Positions 46,180 to 55,332 of a DNA stretch of 64,000 bases are shown here, piece by piece. The stretch's first letter is position 1, and every line of letters starts with the position of its first letter. Origin of the DNA: Phycisphaerae bacterium (lineage in GTDB: Bacteria; Planctomycetota; Phycisphaerae; Sedimentisphaerales; UBA12454); contig JBAZHC010000007.1 of assembly GCA_041652575.1 (NCBI GenBank), positions 1 through 64,000 of the forward strand, written 5' to 3'. The notes under the pieces were generated by a model. The model saw nothing but the letters and a program-made list of their open reading frames with translations. It searched no databases and was not told the origin of the DNA. The position numbers were made by a program, and so were the translations under genes.

Positions 46180-49100
46180 TTAAAACGGCCACAGTGCCGC
46201 TTCATACCACTGGCTCGCCAAAATGGCAAAGTCCTGGAAGTTAATCTTGCTGTCATCATTCAGATCAACGTCAGGATCGACCGGCGACGACAACCATTTA
46301 CCTGCCATCTCACGAAGGTCATCGTAATCAACGAAGCAATCGCCGTTAAAATCCGGTGTTTTGCCGGGCATACATCGGGGCAGGTACAGCCTGATGTCGT
46401 CGAAGTACAGCGTTCCCTTACCATAGGGATCGCCGGACCTGTGTCCGACACCGAGGGTTATCTTCTTAATCTTTTCCAGGTTCAGGTTGGGATTATTGAC
46501 CTTGAAGTCATTCAAGTCTATATCCCATGCCTGCCAGGTATTTTGTATGACCATATTGGGATCAGTTTGAGTAACTGTTGCTTTATCGCCGCCAACGGTG
46601 CTGTCATCCTGCAAAGTTACGTACAGCGGCGCAGCAATATTACTTTTTATACCAATGTCCTGATGACCCCATGATGATGCCGTCCCTGCGATTATGGAGA
46701 CATCGGAGAACTCTGCCGTGCACGTTGCCGCAGAATTATGAGCAGTCACCGCTAAACCTACATATAACGGCAAAGTTATCGTAGGATAACCGGCGCCGTC
46801 CACATGATGCCAGATGCTGCCGTCAGCCGAATAGTAAGCATCTACATAACCGAAGTAGGTATCAATCTCAAGCTTTACCCAGTATGGAGCGTTAATGTCC
46901 TTCAGGCCGGTATAAGCCGGTCTTGTGTAGTAGTCGTAGCTGGTGCTGAGATTAGCATCATTTTCACGATACTGCCAGGCCGCGCCCATTTCAGGCGTGA
47001 TACACATAAACCCGTTCTTGGAATTTGGATCCAGCGACTGGCGAACCATCACTCCGGCCTTGGCCCACGGGCTGGTGTTACTGATACTATTAACCTTCGC
47101 TATAATCGTCACGTAATCGTATTCATCACCTGCTGTTACTTTCTTGTAGGCGTAGTGACACTCATCGTGGTACTTTGACCCTCTCAAATCCGGCACGTTC
47201 CAGACGTCTTCACCGGAAGCGGTAATTGTGTACGGGTCAGAACCCGTAAAGCTGCCGACTGATATCGGCCAACCTCTAACCCACAGTTCCAATGACTTGA
47301 CGCTTTCGGCAGTCCAGTCCCGCGACGAAGTAAATGTACGGGTGGCATTTGAATCGTATGGCGACACAAGGTTATTGTAATCAAACGGCATCGATTGCAG
47401 ACCTCCGTGAATAATGCTTATCTCGGCACGATCATTAGTGTCATAACCTACCTTACCGCCGCCGCCCTGTATCCACGTATTATATATTTTTCTGGAGGTA
47501 TTGTTGTAGAATTCAAAATCCTCCACGAAGACATATTCTGCTGTCGTAAAGTGCCATATCAGGCCTTTCCACGGACTGCCCGCGGCGCCCCGTTCATCTA
47601 TTCGCCAGTAGTAAGTCGTATTTTTCGCAAGCAGGCCGGGAACATATTTATTTAACCCGCCAACTGCTTCAGCTTGATTGCCTTTAAATACGCCAAGCGG
47701 ATTCGATGTAGTGGCATCGGTTACAGCCGCTTCATCGGTACCGAAATATACATCGTGCGAGGTGGCGTCTTTTCCTTTTGTCCAGCCGATGGTAGGCGTC
47801 GTATTTATATCTGTCGCAAGGGTACCCGGCCTTGGAGCATTGGCCAGTCGAATATTGACTAACCGCGCATTATCAAGGTAAAATTTCCCCGGGCCTTCAG
47901 CACCATTCTGCAGGGCGAGCATTATCGTCATCTTATTTGCATCTGTCCAGTCAGTGTGGATATAACCATCGGCATCAGTCCCTGTAAAATCAAAGATAAG
48001 GGTTCTGTATGCGTTACTTGTCCCGGACCACGTATTACTTGCAAATCCGCCGGTAAGTCTGTTTATTACTGAAGCTGTGTACGAACTCCATGTATGAGCC
48101 AGATCGCTTTGCACAACGAGCGGTCCGAGTGTAACCGTTTGACCGGTCCATTCCGCAGCAAGCAGCGTAACATCAACCTGAAGCTTCATATTGGTCAGGT
48201 CCAACACCCCTTCATGCTTGATTATCCAGTAGCCCGGATCGTCTACGGTATTTTTAACTGTCTGTACAGCGAGACTATGATCGCCCAATGTTGTTCCTAA
48301 TGAAGCGTGACTTAAAGTAGTCTTTCCCTGCCACGTTTTTTCCCAGCCGTTCAGTCCATTGTCCCAGTCACCCAATACAAGGCCCATGCCGGCATATTCA
48401 GTCATAAAATCCCAGACCTCACCTTTTGTGATAACGCCGAGAGAATTGACTTCATCGATTCGCCAATAGTAGGTTTTGTACAGTGCCAGGGTGGGGGTAT
48501 AAACGTTAGCGTCCTGGTCTTCGCTCTTTAGTACGCCCATCGGATTAGTTCTGTTGGCATCATTTACATCGTTAAAATTGGTGCCGAAATATACATCGTG
48601 CGTGACAGCTCCTGCTCCTTCTGACCAGATAAGATTAGAACCTCCCGCCACATCTACTTCATGATTGGTCGGACTTGGTTCATAAGCCATTCCTTCGCCA
48701 ATCAGTTTTATATTGTCAAGATAGTAAACTCCGCCTGAGTCATAGTTGCCCCAATTGCTGGCGAATATAACGCCTAAATATGTCAGATTGTTAAAATCAA
48801 TTTGATTAAGAATCAAAGAATAATCGTATATATAGGTTATCGGATCGTCCCCATTCCACGAGCCCCAATTTGCTATTTGAGGCAGTTGCCATCCCTTGGC
48901 CCATACGCCTTTACCAACGTTGGCGTCTGTGCTGCCTGCTTCGATTATCATATAAAATTCGTTCCAGCCTAAAAAATTGCCGTATGCATCCCATCCGCCA
49001 TGCGGCCCATCCCAGTCGCTTGCCAGTCGCGTAAGGTCCAACGAAATCTTAACGCTGTCCCTGAATGCGTTAACGTCACCCATCAGGCCCTTAGAGATGG

Positions 49101-49338
49101 CTCGTTCAAAGCCGTTACCTGTAGAATCGGCAATCTTAAGACTGTTGCTGTCCAATGTAACGCCGGTTTTGCTGTAGCTTAGCGTGATATTCGGGTCGCT
49201 TGGATTGGCTTTGACCCATCCTTCATGGCACGGGTCCGAGAGATCTTCAAAGTTACCTATTACGACATCACCGTAAGTTATAAACGTCAGAGACATCGCC
49301 ATAATAAAAGTTATTATATAAATAATTTTTTTACGCAT
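46180..49338 (-). CDS. Secreted multi-domain dockerin protein of unknown function
   Basis: The ATG at 49338 (MRKKIIYII) has GGGAG six bases upstream and begins a signal peptide (about 1-22). The order is: a CBM-like beta-sandwich (about 25-215), an FN3-like module (about 225-320, with HDVYFGTNFNDV and YYWRIDEV), a second sandwich (about 330-500), a second FN3-like module (about 505-600, HDVYFGTDEAAV and YYWRIDER), and a region with a DUF1349-like concanavalin-type fold (about 715-880, WAKAGVMVRQSLD and YWVKLEID). A type I dockerin closes it (DFNGDCFVDYDDL and DLNDDSKINFQDF, about 985-1045). No catalytic motif is seen. It probably binds polysaccharide or other envelope proteins and is likely part of the glucan locus. 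Confidence 0.8.
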   Translation of the reverse strand: MRKKIIYIITFIMAMSLTFITYGDVVIGNFEDLSDPCHEGWVKANPSDPNITLSYSKTGVTLDSNSLKIADSTGNGFERAISKGLMGDVNAFRDSVKISLDLTRLASDWDGPHGGWDAYGNFLGWNEFYMIIEAGSTDANVGKGVWAKGWQLPQIANWGSWNGDDPITYIYDYSLILNQIDFNNLTYLGVIFASNWGNYDSGGVYYLDNIKLIGEGMAYEPSPTNHEVDVAGGSNLIWSEGAGAVTHDVYFGTNFNDVNDANRTNPMGVLKSEDQDANVYTPTLALYKTYYWRIDEVNSLGVITKGEVWDFMTEYAGMGLVLGDWDNGLNGWEKTWQGKTTLSHASLGTTLGDHSLAVQTVKNTVDDPGYWIIKHEGVLDLTNMKLQVDVTLLAAEWTGQTVTLGPLVVQSDLAHTWSSYTASVINRLTGGFASNTWSGTSNAYRTLIFDFTGTDADGYIHTDWTDANKMTIMLALQNGAEGPGKFYLDNARLVNIRLANAPRPGTLATDINTTPTIGWTKGKDATSHDVYFGTDEAAVTDATTSNPLGVFKGNQAEAVGGLNKYVPGLLAKNTTYYWRIDERGAAGSPWKGLIWHFTTAEYVFVEDFEFYNNTSRKIYNTWIQGGGGKVGYDTNDRAEISIIHGGLQSMPFDYNNLVSPYDSNATRTFTSSRDWTAESVKSLELWVRGWPISVGSFTGSDPYTITASGEDVWNVPDLRGSKYHDECHYAYKKVTAGDEYDYVTIIAKVNSISNTSPWAKAGVMVRQSLDPNSKNGFMCITPEMGAAWQYRENDANLSTSYDYYTRPAYTGLKDINAPYWVKLEIDTYFGYVDAYYSADGSIWHHVDGAGYPTITLPLYVGLAVTAHNSAATCTAEFSDVSIIAGTASSWGHQDIGIKSNIAAPLYVTLQDDSTVGGDKATVTQTDPNMVIQNTWQAWDIDLNDFKVNNPNLNLEKIKKITLGVGHRSGDPYGKGTLYFDDIRLYLPRCMPGKTPDFNGDCFVDYDDLREMAGKWLSSPVDPDVDLNDDSKINFQDFAILASQWYEAALWPF

Positions 49339-49571
49339 AATAATCTCCCTTTCTTTTTCTGACAATTTCCGGTTCTTCTCTTATGAACATAACTTATTAT
49401 ACATTTTACAATTTTATTTATACCAAACTTGCCAGCTTATTTATTTTAAATGAATTTTTATCAATTCTTCTTATCTATTTCTGCAAAAAATCCGCATCTA
49501 ATCGCTTTTGTCTTATTCGAACGATATTTCAAATTACTTGCTGTAAACCCGGCCTACCCACGAAAACAAAC

Positions 49572-49606
49572 CGGGGCCTATGTTGATTCATCCAGCACAG
49601 GCCCCG
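49572..49606 (-). terminator. Hairpin terminator of the PEP-CTERM gene
   Basis: CGGGGCCT pairs with AGGCCCCG; on the minus strand GGTTTGTTTT follows. The remainder of the 49339-49658 gap is AT-rich with a TATAAT on the minus strand (49396-49401) that may serve the dockerin gene; nothing else is seen. Confidence 0.65.
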
Positions 49607-49658
49607 AACTAATACAAAATCATTGACTAACTAATACTTTTAGAAAGTAATTAGCTTA

Positions 49659-50366
49659 TTAGCGTTTTCTGCGAATCAGCGCTAAGCCAAGACTAAGAAG
49701 GGCCATCGTTGCCGGCTCTGGAACCAACCGAGCATTATCGATGTAATAAGTCACCGGACCTGTATAACCAGGCTCATTGCCGATAAGCCTGATATCCATA
49801 CCTATGTTACGGTAAAAACCAGAGGCAATCATGGCATCCAGAGCATCTTGAATGGGATTGAGTGACCATGTTGCTGTCATTGTGCTGTCATCATCTACAG
49901 ATGGGGCGATATGCGGAGGGTCAAGATCTGCAAGATAAGCAGGATACCACGCGGCACCTAAGACTTCCATTCCGCCTCCCCAGTAAGCCCACTCATCATC
50001 ATCGTTCTGAGCGCCAACGCTGATAGCAAAAAATATCCGGCTCTCCGGAATCCACCAACTGCCAAGTGTCCAGTCAGCTGCAAATCGCGTCACGTCTAAT
50101 TTGAACTCATCAACTGCACGAGTCGCAATCGCATTCACACTGCTTTCGGAAAGGACTTTGTCCATAGACCCTACATACCAATCGGGAGCATCAACTACCA
50201 GCTTGAGGGCATAATCATTCAAAGTGTGCCCGGTCGTGTCGTAGCTTGCCGTCATTCCCCATTCAACGACCCATCCGTCCATGTTGTTTTCCCAATCGCC
50301 GATCACTTCTGCATAGCTGAGGGACGCCATTGCCAAAACACAAACAATTATTAACTTTTTACACAT
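49659..50366 (-). CDS. Secreted PEP-CTERM-anchored protein
   Basis: A signal peptide (about 1-19) is followed by about 190 residues of beta-rich sequence and the sorting tail VPEPATMALLSLGLALIRRKR: the PEP motif, a hydrophobic segment and Arg/Lys end. Such tails are processed by an exosortase, which is not in the window. The N-terminal domain (GDWENNMDGW, then FKLDVTRFAADW) resembles the N-terminal sandwich of the 46180 dockerin protein (FEDLSDP, LDLTRLASDW), so both may share a ligand. GGAGG precedes the ATG. Confidence 0.88.
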   Translation of the reverse strand: MCKKLIIVCVLAMASLSYAEVIGDWENNMDGWVVEWGMTASYDTTGHTLNDYALKLVVDAPDWYVGSMDKVLSESSVNAIATRAVDEFKLDVTRFAADWTLGSWWIPESRIFFAISVGAQNDDDEWAYWGGGMEVLGAAWYPAYLADLDPPHIAPSVDDDSTMTATWSLNPIQDALDAMIASGFYRNIGMDIRLIGNEPGYTGPVTYYIDNARLVPEPATMALLSLGLALIRRKR

Positions 50367-50443
50367 AATACATCCTCCATTTCTTCAAACACAACTTCTT
50401 CTCTTTTCGCTTTGGCCACAAGCCAAAACAAATATCCATGTGT

Positions 50444-50476
50444 TTTCGACAAAATCACCATATGTGCCTGTCGAAA
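50444..50476 (-). terminator. Hairpin after the pseudopilin gene
   Basis: TTTCGACA and TGTCGAAA form an eight-bp stem just downstream of the pseudopilin stop codon. There is no strong T-tract, so it may be a weak terminator or processing site between co-transcribed genes. Confidence 0.4.
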
Positions 50477-50495
50477 TAATTTTATTATGAACTTT

Positions 50496-51413
50496 TTAGT
50501 AATCCTTGTATTTCCGCATCCATGCCGGCCAATTTCCAGGTTTCATGCGGCCTGCTATAGTATATTTTCCGCCGATGTTATACGATTTGTTCCATTTCAA
50601 TGTCCACAGCTCTTTAATCCCGACTTTCCTGGCAGACCAATCCATAAAGACGGTACCTGCATACCCGCCGTGCCGGTCGACACAAACACGCTGCATTTCA
50701 TTCGGCGGAGTCTGAGCATAGGTCTCGGCGTCGCCTGGACATTTATCTGACAGTGAAGGCGGGTCAGCATCCCTTGGCCAGGCATCAGTGAACCACATAT
50801 CTGCAAATACGGGCATATTATTCGCGGTTTTGTTCCGGCAGGTTTTCCAGAAATCTGAAATGGGCTTGCGAGAGAAGACGCCGCCGGTTGCATCCGTACC
50901 ACCGCTATCATCCGCTGTCGGCGATGGATTGAGTACCCAGCCATTGATACCGTAGCTGCCTACATCACCATCGAATTCCCATGCTACCTCGGACGAAGAC
51001 CCCTTCGCGGGTTCCTGTCCGCTGACCTGCGGCCTTACGGTCTCGGGACAAAGCCACATCTTTTCGTTGTTGGAATATGGTCTCATGGCTCCTCTCCAAT
51101 ACCGGCCATGATCTGCTCCAGTGGGCCCGCCCTTATACGAACCATTGACTTGGCCGCTGAAGAAATAGCCGCTGTTGTCCTCGCAGTACATAGAATACAT
51201 AAGACCCCACTGTTTGAGGTTGGATATGCAAATAACAGACTTGGCTTGTTTTCTGGCTTTTTGCAGTGCCGGCATCAACATTGCCAGTAATATAGCAATG
51301 ATGCTGATTACCACCAAAAGTTCGACTAATGTAAACGCCTTTTGGAACCTGCCTCTTCCTTGATCAGCAACCTTTACTTTTGCCGAGCCAAACTCACCTT
51401 TTTGTTTGCCCAT
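50496..51413 (-). CDS. Type II secretion/type IV pilin-like pseudopilin
   Basis: After about 26 basic residues comes the prepilin site KA|FTLVELLVVISI and a hydrophobic helix ending MLMPALQKARKQAK. The C-terminal 230 residues are the planctomycetal pseudopilin domain with CSN-LKQWG-type start (CISNLKQWGLMYSMYC) and a late HGGYAGTVFMDW. AAGGAG precedes the ATG. Such proteins are numerous in planctomycetes and their role is unsettled; this one sits behind a consensus promoter and two operator palindromes inside the glucan locus. Confidence 0.88.
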   Translation of the reverse strand: MGKQKGEFGSAKVKVADQGRGRFQKAFTLVELLVVISIIAILLAMLMPALQKARKQAKSVICISNLKQWGLMYSMYCEDNSGYFFSGQVNGSYKGGPTGADHGRYWRGAMRPYSNNEKMWLCPETVRPQVSGQEPAKGSSSEVAWEFDGDVGSYGINGWVLNPSPTADDSGGTDATGGVFSRKPISDFWKTCRNKTANNMPVFADMWFTDAWPRDADPPSLSDKCPGDAETYAQTPPNEMQRVCVDRHGGYAGTVFMDWSARKVGIKELWTLKWNKSYNIGGKYTIAGRMKPGNWPAWMRKYKDY

Positions 51414-51498
51414 AACAACATCTCCTTGCCCTAATTTCTAATATGCGCAAAACAATAAAACTTTTTACAAACCAAAATACTACCAATATCGAGTATGA

Positions 51499-51527
51499 AT
51501 TATACCTATAATCAAAGCATATTGCAA
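51499..51527 (-). promoter_or_regulatory. Sigma70-type promoter of the pseudopilin unit
   Basis: On the minus strand TTGCAA, 17 bp, TATAAT. The -10 is perfect and the -35 is the same hexamer as in the candidate lacI promoter. The expected start is about 80 bp upstream of the pseudopilin ATG. Confidence 0.6.
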
Positions 51528-51556
51528 GATATTTCTTTAAATTTTTTTACCTTACT

Positions 51557-51589
51557 AACCGGTTTTTAAAACATTAAAAACCGGTTTTT
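51557..51589. promoter_or_regulatory. Twin AACCGGTT operator palindromes
   Basis: AACCGGTT at 51557-51564 and the perfect 14-bp AAAAACCGGTTTTT at 51576-51589 have centres 22 bp apart, two helical turns. They lie upstream of the -35 box of the pseudopilin promoter. A central CG palindrome suits a LacI-family protein, and a gene for one is at 57343. Confidence 0.6.
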
Positions 51590-51653
51590 TGGCCTGCCAA
51601 GGGCATTAGAAGCGTCATATATTGAGGATAATATGTTCATGTTTATCTTTTTT

Positions 51654-53768
51654 TTAATTTTTTACATTTTTTTCTGTTATAAGTTTTACGGCTATGTCGC
51701 GTTTGGGGGGCTGCATTTTGCCCTGCTGCCCGGCCACTTCAACAATTACATTATCGCCATCAAGTCGGGCGATATAATTGGTCAATAAATATTGCCCGCT
51801 AAGGTAGCCATAGCCGTCACCGGCATCTTCATATAGCGTACCTTTGGCTTGTCCATTTTCATCGAGACAGATCAATAGCGTCAGAGGGTCGAGAGATTGC
51901 TGTTCTGTGTTTTGCACTACTCGGCCGAGCGGAATGATAGCTCCGCCGCGGATTTTTAATTCGGGTTGATTGGCATCTTTGGTAATGTCTTCATCAACCA
52001 GTGAAACGCTTCGCCATATCCCCGCCGGCAGATTAGGAATCAGATTTAACTCAGGTCTCAATTTTGGCACTACCAGCAAATCAGAACCGAGCAGAAAAGC
52101 GTTATCCTCCTGCCGTAGTTTCGGGTCAGCAGGATCCGCGAAGAAAACGGGACGTGCTACTGGAAGGCCGGTTGTTGACGCTTCATAAAACAATGTATAC
52201 AAATACGGCAGCAGGCGATACCGCCGTTCCAAAGATGTTCTGCAGGAAGCTTCGATGGCACCCCCAAACATCCAGGGCTCTTTATTCATATTACCCTTTT
52301 CAGTGTGCCCGCGGGCAAATGGAAGTAACGCTCCCACACCCATCCATCTTGCAAACATTTTTCCATCGCAGTCGTTACGGAAGCCTCCGATATCCGGCCC
52401 GCAGAAAGGCTGACCGGAAAGGCCAAGATTCAGAATCATAGATACTGAATCTTCAAGATGGTTACTATCTGAAGTATTGTCGCCTGTCCACGTAGCGGCA
52501 TATCTGTGGCCCCCGATAAAATTTGCTCTTGTCAGTATAAATGGCCGTTTATCAGGATTGGCCTGCTGAATGCCCTGACGCGAAGCTTTAACCATCAGCA
52601 TACCATAAACGTTATGATATTGAGCGTGCGGGCCTTTAGGCAGGCCGTTGCCGCCGCGATGAATGTTGTCCTCGGGCATTGTTTTTGAGGGTGTTTTAAA
52701 AACCGCAGGCTCATCCATATCGTTCCAAACGCCGTCAATACCCTTGGCCATAAAGGGTTTGTATAATGAGGCCCACCAGTTTTGCGTTTGCGGCATAGTA
52801 AAATCAGGGAAAGCGCACATACCGGGCCATACCCTGCCGTTGTATTCACGGCCATTGGCTTTTTTTACAAAAAAATCGCCGGCAATGCCCTGGTCATAGA
52901 CAAAATATCCTTTCTTTGCTTTGACGCCCGGGTCAATCATCCAAACTGATTTAAAACCCATTTTGTGAAGGTCGTTATTGAGACCGGCAGGGTCGGGAAA
53001 ACGATTACGGTTAAAGGTGAATATTCGAAAGCCATTCATATAATCAATGTCCATCCAGATAACATCGCAGGGGATGTTACGGCTGCGGAATTCTTTGGCT
53101 ATCTTGAGTACCTGTTTGTCCGGATAATAAGAATATCGGCACTGGTGATAACCGATTGCCCATTTCGGCGGTAAGGGCATTTTGCCAATCAGAGTCGCAA
53201 GTTTCTTCAGCACATTCTGCGGCGAATCGGCATCGATTACAATCACAGGGAAACTCGGCCCTTCAGCGGAAAATTTTATATCTTTGCTCAGGTCAATCTG
53301 ACATCGCCAGGTGGTATCGGCCAAGACGCCAAAAGCAGTTCCATCTTTTCTTACCGCCAAAACCCATGGATGCGACTGATACAGCGATTTAGTTGACCCG
53401 CTGTAACCATAAGCATCGGTATTCCAGCACTCGATAACATACCCATTGCGCAAAAGGTTTCCGGAAACTTCACCGGTACCGTACAGGCTTGTGCCGCTCT
53501 TAATTTTTATAGTCGCAGTATGCCTGCCGTTTTTATCAATGCCGAACTTCGGCACAAGCGTCCACGAGGCCGGAGCCTGGCCGATTATATTCGGCTCGCG
53601 CTCAAATGACATCGAAGGCGGTAAATCCTTAATTGTCGTATTCGCGTCGTAAAAACGAACAACCCCTTCGCCAAGCAGTTGTGTCTGGCAAATTTGTTTC
53701 GCATAACCTTTAGAGAAAAATAATAATAACGACATCATCCAAAACCTAAATTTTACGCCGAGAATCAT
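51654..53768 (-). CDS. Secreted GH31 alpha-glucosidase
   Basis: GH31 marks: nucleophile Asp350 in WNDMDEPAVF, acid/base Asp430 in TWTGDNTS, CDVIWMDIDYM, and GPDIGGFRNDCD. An N-terminal beta-sandwich (about 30-195), a TIM barrel (about 200-560) and C-terminal beta domains make 704 residues. A signal peptide fits either from Met1 or from Met11 (MMSLLLFFSKGYA). On the minus strand TATAAT (53786-53791) and TTGGAA 18 bp upstream are possible promoter boxes, close to the first ATG. It removes alpha-linked glucose from oligosaccharides; alpha-1,3 or 1,4 preference cannot be read. Confidence 0.92.
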   Translation of the reverse strand: MILGVKFRFWMMSLLLFFSKGYAKQICQTQLLGEGVVRFYDANTTIKDLPPSMSFEREPNIIGQAPASWTLVPKFGIDKNGRHTATIKIKSGTSLYGTGEVSGNLLRNGYVIECWNTDAYGYSGSTKSLYQSHPWVLAVRKDGTAFGVLADTTWRCQIDLSKDIKFSAEGPSFPVIVIDADSPQNVLKKLATLIGKMPLPPKWAIGYHQCRYSYYPDKQVLKIAKEFRSRNIPCDVIWMDIDYMNGFRIFTFNRNRFPDPAGLNNDLHKMGFKSVWMIDPGVKAKKGYFVYDQGIAGDFFVKKANGREYNGRVWPGMCAFPDFTMPQTQNWWASLYKPFMAKGIDGVWNDMDEPAVFKTPSKTMPEDNIHRGGNGLPKGPHAQYHNVYGMLMVKASRQGIQQANPDKRPFILTRANFIGGHRYAATWTGDNTSDSNHLEDSVSMILNLGLSGQPFCGPDIGGFRNDCDGKMFARWMGVGALLPFARGHTEKGNMNKEPWMFGGAIEASCRTSLERRYRLLPYLYTLFYEASTTGLPVARPVFFADPADPKLRQEDNAFLLGSDLLVVPKLRPELNLIPNLPAGIWRSVSLVDEDITKDANQPELKIRGGAIIPLGRVVQNTEQQSLDPLTLLICLDENGQAKGTLYEDAGDGYGYLSGQYLLTNYIARLDGDNVIVEVAGQQGKMQPPKRDIAVKLITEKNVKN

Positions 53769-53868
53769 CCTGATTTCCCTTCCTAATTATACAACAATCC
53801 TGATTTATTTTCCAAAAAGGATTTTACCGGCCGTTCAACGAACCTAAATTTTTGCCGGATTTTAATTA

Positions 53869-55281
53869 CTAAGGTGCGTTTGTAAGCCAATTATCCGCTA
53901 ATACTGCAAAGTCCATAAAGTTAACGATGCCGTCACCGCCGGCCGGGGCAATATCTGCTGATGGTTCATTTCGCAGCCAGGCTGATGCCAAAACGTGAAG
54001 ATCATTGATATTCACTCTGCAATCGCCGTCCAGATCACCCGCAAAAGACACTGTGCACTCGATTTGATCGAGAATTTTGCCTGCACCGCTAAGATTATCG
54101 GCAAATAAATAATCTTCCGCTGCGGCCAGTTGAGCCATTATCGCTGGATTGCTTAGATTTTCTTTTCTTAACGTGTAAAGCCGTACAGGCAGCCTTAAGT
54201 CCGCAGCCGTGTAGGAGAAATCAACATCGACATACTGCTTACGCAATTGCTGAGTTATTTCAAGGTACAAATATCCATCCTCTACGGTTGGCTCGATGAT
54301 TGTTCCTTCACCGTAGTCATTCCAGGTTACGAGTTCAACAATATCAGCGTTGCTTTGCAGGGCTCTTTCCAAAGTATAAGAATAGGTAGATGTTCCATAC
54401 GTTCCATATACCCCTTCATCATCGATATAACCATAAGATGTACCTCCTGCCTGTGCATAAATATCGTGAAATCGCGGGAAAGCTCCGGCAACGAAATGCT
54501 CCCAGTGCATATAAGCGGCCCTGCTGTAAAAAGAGTCAAGTCTCGAAATTACACCTTCTGTACCATAGGATGGGTCCGGCCAGTCAAATTCGCCGGTTCT
54601 TGTGGGGTAGGATACAGGGTGATATTTCAAAGGGAAAAAATGCGGTTTCGGATTCAAAGCTGCAAACAATGTGGTCCATTCGTCATCGGTGAAGAACTGT
54701 GGCCCAAAGCAAAGCAATACCGGCCTGTTGTCTATTTTCAGATGCGATGGGTCAGTAAAATAGTTAGTTTGCAGCCACTGCATCACTTCTACGCCATGCG
54801 CAACGGCAGGGATTCTGTCGTTGGCATCCGCACCAAAGTAATGATTATTTAACATATGCTTAACAGTCTGATCCTCGTAGCAAATTGAAAATTCAAGTCC
54901 GGCCTCCTTTATGTATGGGATAAAGCAATTCGTAGAGTCCCTTATAAGGCCGTAATCCCAAAAATCTGTAATGCCGTACCAATCGGCAATCATACCATCT
55001 ATCCCCGCGAACTTCATTAAAAGTGCCTGAGACGCTAATACGTGCGGGTCGCTGGAATCGTATGGGCCCAGGAGAGGATAATAATGCGATGCAACTGTAG
55101 TCGGCGGGTCGAAGTAGCTGCCTTTATTCCAATGCGAACCCCAGAATCCACGGAAAGGCTTAGATTGATGCCAAGGCATATAATGAGCCATTATTTTTTT
55201 TGTGCCGGCGATTCCATAAGAGTTATAACAACAGATGGTCGTCGCGAATATCAAAACCATCAGAGTCGTTCTCTTTTTCAT
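53869..55281 (-). CDS. Secreted GH71/GH99-like glycosidase with dockerin (copy 1)
   Basis: A signal peptide (about 1-24) is followed by a TIM-barrel-like domain (about 27-350). AHYMPWHQSK at strand 1, YYPLLGPYDSSDPHVLASQ, FAGIDGMIADWYG and late TWNDYGEGTIIEPT are shared with GH71/GH99-like proteins. A helical linker (about 355-405) leads to a type I dockerin (DLDGDCRVNINDL and GGDGIVNFMDF, about 410-468). GH71 enzymes cut alpha-1,3-glucan, GH99 enzymes alpha-mannan; the surrounding alpha-glucan genes favour the first. It follows its tandem copy with 51 bp between them. Confidence 0.8.
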   Translation of the reverse strand: MKKRTTLMVLIFATTICCYNSYGIAGTKKIMAHYMPWHQSKPFRGFWGSHWNKGSYFDPPTTVASHYYPLLGPYDSSDPHVLASQALLMKFAGIDGMIADWYGITDFWDYGLIRDSTNCFIPYIKEAGLEFSICYEDQTVKHMLNNHYFGADANDRIPAVAHGVEVMQWLQTNYFTDPSHLKIDNRPVLLCFGPQFFTDDEWTTLFAALNPKPHFFPLKYHPVSYPTRTGEFDWPDPSYGTEGVISRLDSFYSRAAYMHWEHFVAGAFPRFHDIYAQAGGTSYGYIDDEGVYGTYGTSTYSYTLERALQSNADIVELVTWNDYGEGTIIEPTVEDGYLYLEITQQLRKQYVDVDFSYTAADLRLPVRLYTLRKENLSNPAIMAQLAAAEDYLFADNLSGAGKILDQIECTVSFAGDLDGDCRVNINDLHVLASAWLRNEPSADIAPAGGDGIVNFMDFAVLADNWLTNAP

Positions 55282-55332
55282 GCAAGCCTCAAGCTTTCCT
55301 TTAATATTGCCTGTGTTTTAAGCTGGAATAGT

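Noticed and set aside
54247..54852. 201-residue plus-strand frame inside a GH71/99-like gene
   Set aside because: Antisense to a conserved enzyme and unsupported by motifs.
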